Source: Candidatus Woesearchaeota archaeon UBA153 (GTDB lineage Archaea > Nanobdellota > Nanobdellia > Woesearchaeales > UBA525). From it: a DNA stretch of 5,757 nucleotides. A model generated the notes under the pieces. That model was not told the origin of the DNA and did not search any database. It worked only from the letters and a program-made list of their open reading frames with translations. The translations under genes were made by a program, and so were the position numbers. Below, one piece after another: positions 5,491 to 5,757 of this stretch (its first letter is position 1; every line of letters begins with the position of its first letter). The stretch spans positions 1-5,757 of the forward strand of contig DASH01000037.1 of the NCBI GenBank assembly GCA_002503705.1. The letters are read 5' to 3'.

Positions 5491-5513
5491 GTGGAGTAAT
5501 AATTCCCACTTTT
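5491..5513 (+). terminator. Hairpin plus TTTT after glmS
   Basis: GTGG (5491-5494) pairs with CCAC (5506-5509), extendable by three weaker pairs past a bulged C, and is followed at once by TTTT. It begins 38 nt after the glmS stop. Archaeal termination relies mostly on U-tracts, so the T run may matter more than the weak stem. A further TTTT lies right after the stop codon at 5453-5456. Confidence 0.35.
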
Positions 5514-5534
5514 AAGTAGTGACGAAACGAAATC

Positions 5535-5542
5535 TTTATAAA
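5535..5542 (+). promoter_or_regulatory. TATA box of the last gene (leaderless promoter)
   Basis: The sequence is CTTTATAAACC, with purine-rich CGAAACGAAAT just upstream as a possible BRE. The last A of TATAAA is 23 nt before the ATG at 5565, the same distance as at glmM. Transcription is expected to begin at or near that ATG. Confidence 0.75.
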
Positions 5543-5564
5543 CCGCACAATCCTTCTCTCTCGT

Positions 5565-5757
5565 ATGGTGCAACGGAGCTATATGATGGGAGAGGAGTTC
5601 ATCGAGAAGGTCACGCGAGGTGAACGGAACTTCTCGAGAATTCGCCTCCAGAAAGGGTTCGACTTCAATCAGCACGATGGTTTTGCTGAGATGCAGAACT
5701 ACTTGCATGGCCTGGGTCGTCAGGATTTCAAAAGAAATCCCTTTGACTTCAGAGAGT
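5565..5757 (+). CDS. 5' end of an unassigned gene, possibly a pentapeptide-repeat-like protein
   Basis: The frame is open for 64 codons to the right edge, so only the N-terminus is visible: MVQRSYMMGEEFIEKVTRG, then GERNFSRIRLQKGFDFNQHDGF. The GERxFSxIxL pattern recalls the first turns of pentapeptide-repeat proteins, but too little is seen for a firm assignment. The start at 5565 is chosen because the TATA box places transcription there. In-frame ATGs at 5583 and 5586, with GGAG at 5575-5578 before them, are alternatives for a transcript with a leader. Base composition is less GC-rich than in the glm genes. No signal peptide or membrane segment is visible. No link to amino-sugar synthesis can be inferred. 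Confidence 0.65.
   Translation, partial: MVQRSYMMGEEFIEKVTRGERNFSRIRLQKGFDFNQHDGFAEMQNYLHGLGRQDFKRNPFDFRE

Noticed and set aside
5487..5494. Strong Shine-Dalgarno-like GAGGTGG after glmS
   Set aside because: No ATG or GTG follows at a usable distance; TAA codons come at once. It is more likely part of the terminator hairpin.
3560..5548. Long open frame on the minus strand opposite glmS (662 codons)
   Set aside because: It is antisense to the unmistakable glmS and is made of Arg/Asp/Val-rich sequence produced by the GC-rich codon pattern of the real gene. No motif is recognisable.

Overview
The window looks like a piece of an archaeal chromosome. Coding sequence is GC-rich and densely packed. 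Short AT-rich stretches hold archaeal TATA boxes. Two genes have TATAAACC followed, at exactly the same distance, by an ATG, the arrangement expected of leaderless transcripts. Internal genes instead use GTG starts preceded by Shine-Dalgarno sequences. The acetyltransferase gene belongs to the archaeal GlmU-like family. The phylum cannot be assigned from this sequence alone.

Layout. Positions 1-873 (minus strand) carry the 5' part of a gene for an ArsR-like winged-helix protein with a large C-terminal domain; it runs off the left edge. Positions 874-1100 form a divergent promoter region with a TATA box on each strand and several inverted repeats. Next on the plus strand come glmM (1101-2519, phosphoglucosamine mutase) and, overlapping its stop by four bases, a GlmU-like gene (2516-3529). 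A 210-bp spacer (3530-3739) can be folded into a multibranched RNA. It is followed by glmS (3740-5452, glucosamine-6-phosphate synthase). After a spacer with a candidate terminator and a TATA box, the 5' end of another gene starts at 5565 and leaves the window at the right edge.

How the genes work together. GlmS makes glucosamine-6-phosphate from fructose-6-phosphate and glutamine. GlmM converts it to glucosamine-1-phosphate. The GlmU-like protein is predicted to acetylate that to GlcNAc-1-phosphate. This is the core of UDP-GlcNAc synthesis for cell-surface glycans and glycoproteins. The uridylyltransferase half of the GlmU-like protein appears to have decayed, so the last step probably depends on another enzyme outside the window.

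Most interesting points. (1) The spacer before glmS is compatible with a four-helix RNA closed by a perfect 9-bp stem, with a competing hairpin, so it is a candidate cis-regulatory RNA for the first enzyme of the pathway. (2) The same dyad, CCGAGC-N3-GCTCGG, occurs in this spacer and just upstream of the regulator's ribosome binding site. This suggests a shared operator or RNA element linking the regulator to amino-sugar synthesis. (3) The nucleotidyltransferase domain has lost its signature motifs. (4) GlmM is of bacterial type. These are readings from the sequence alone. All comparisons with known families are from memory, and RNA folds were drawn by hand without energy calculation.
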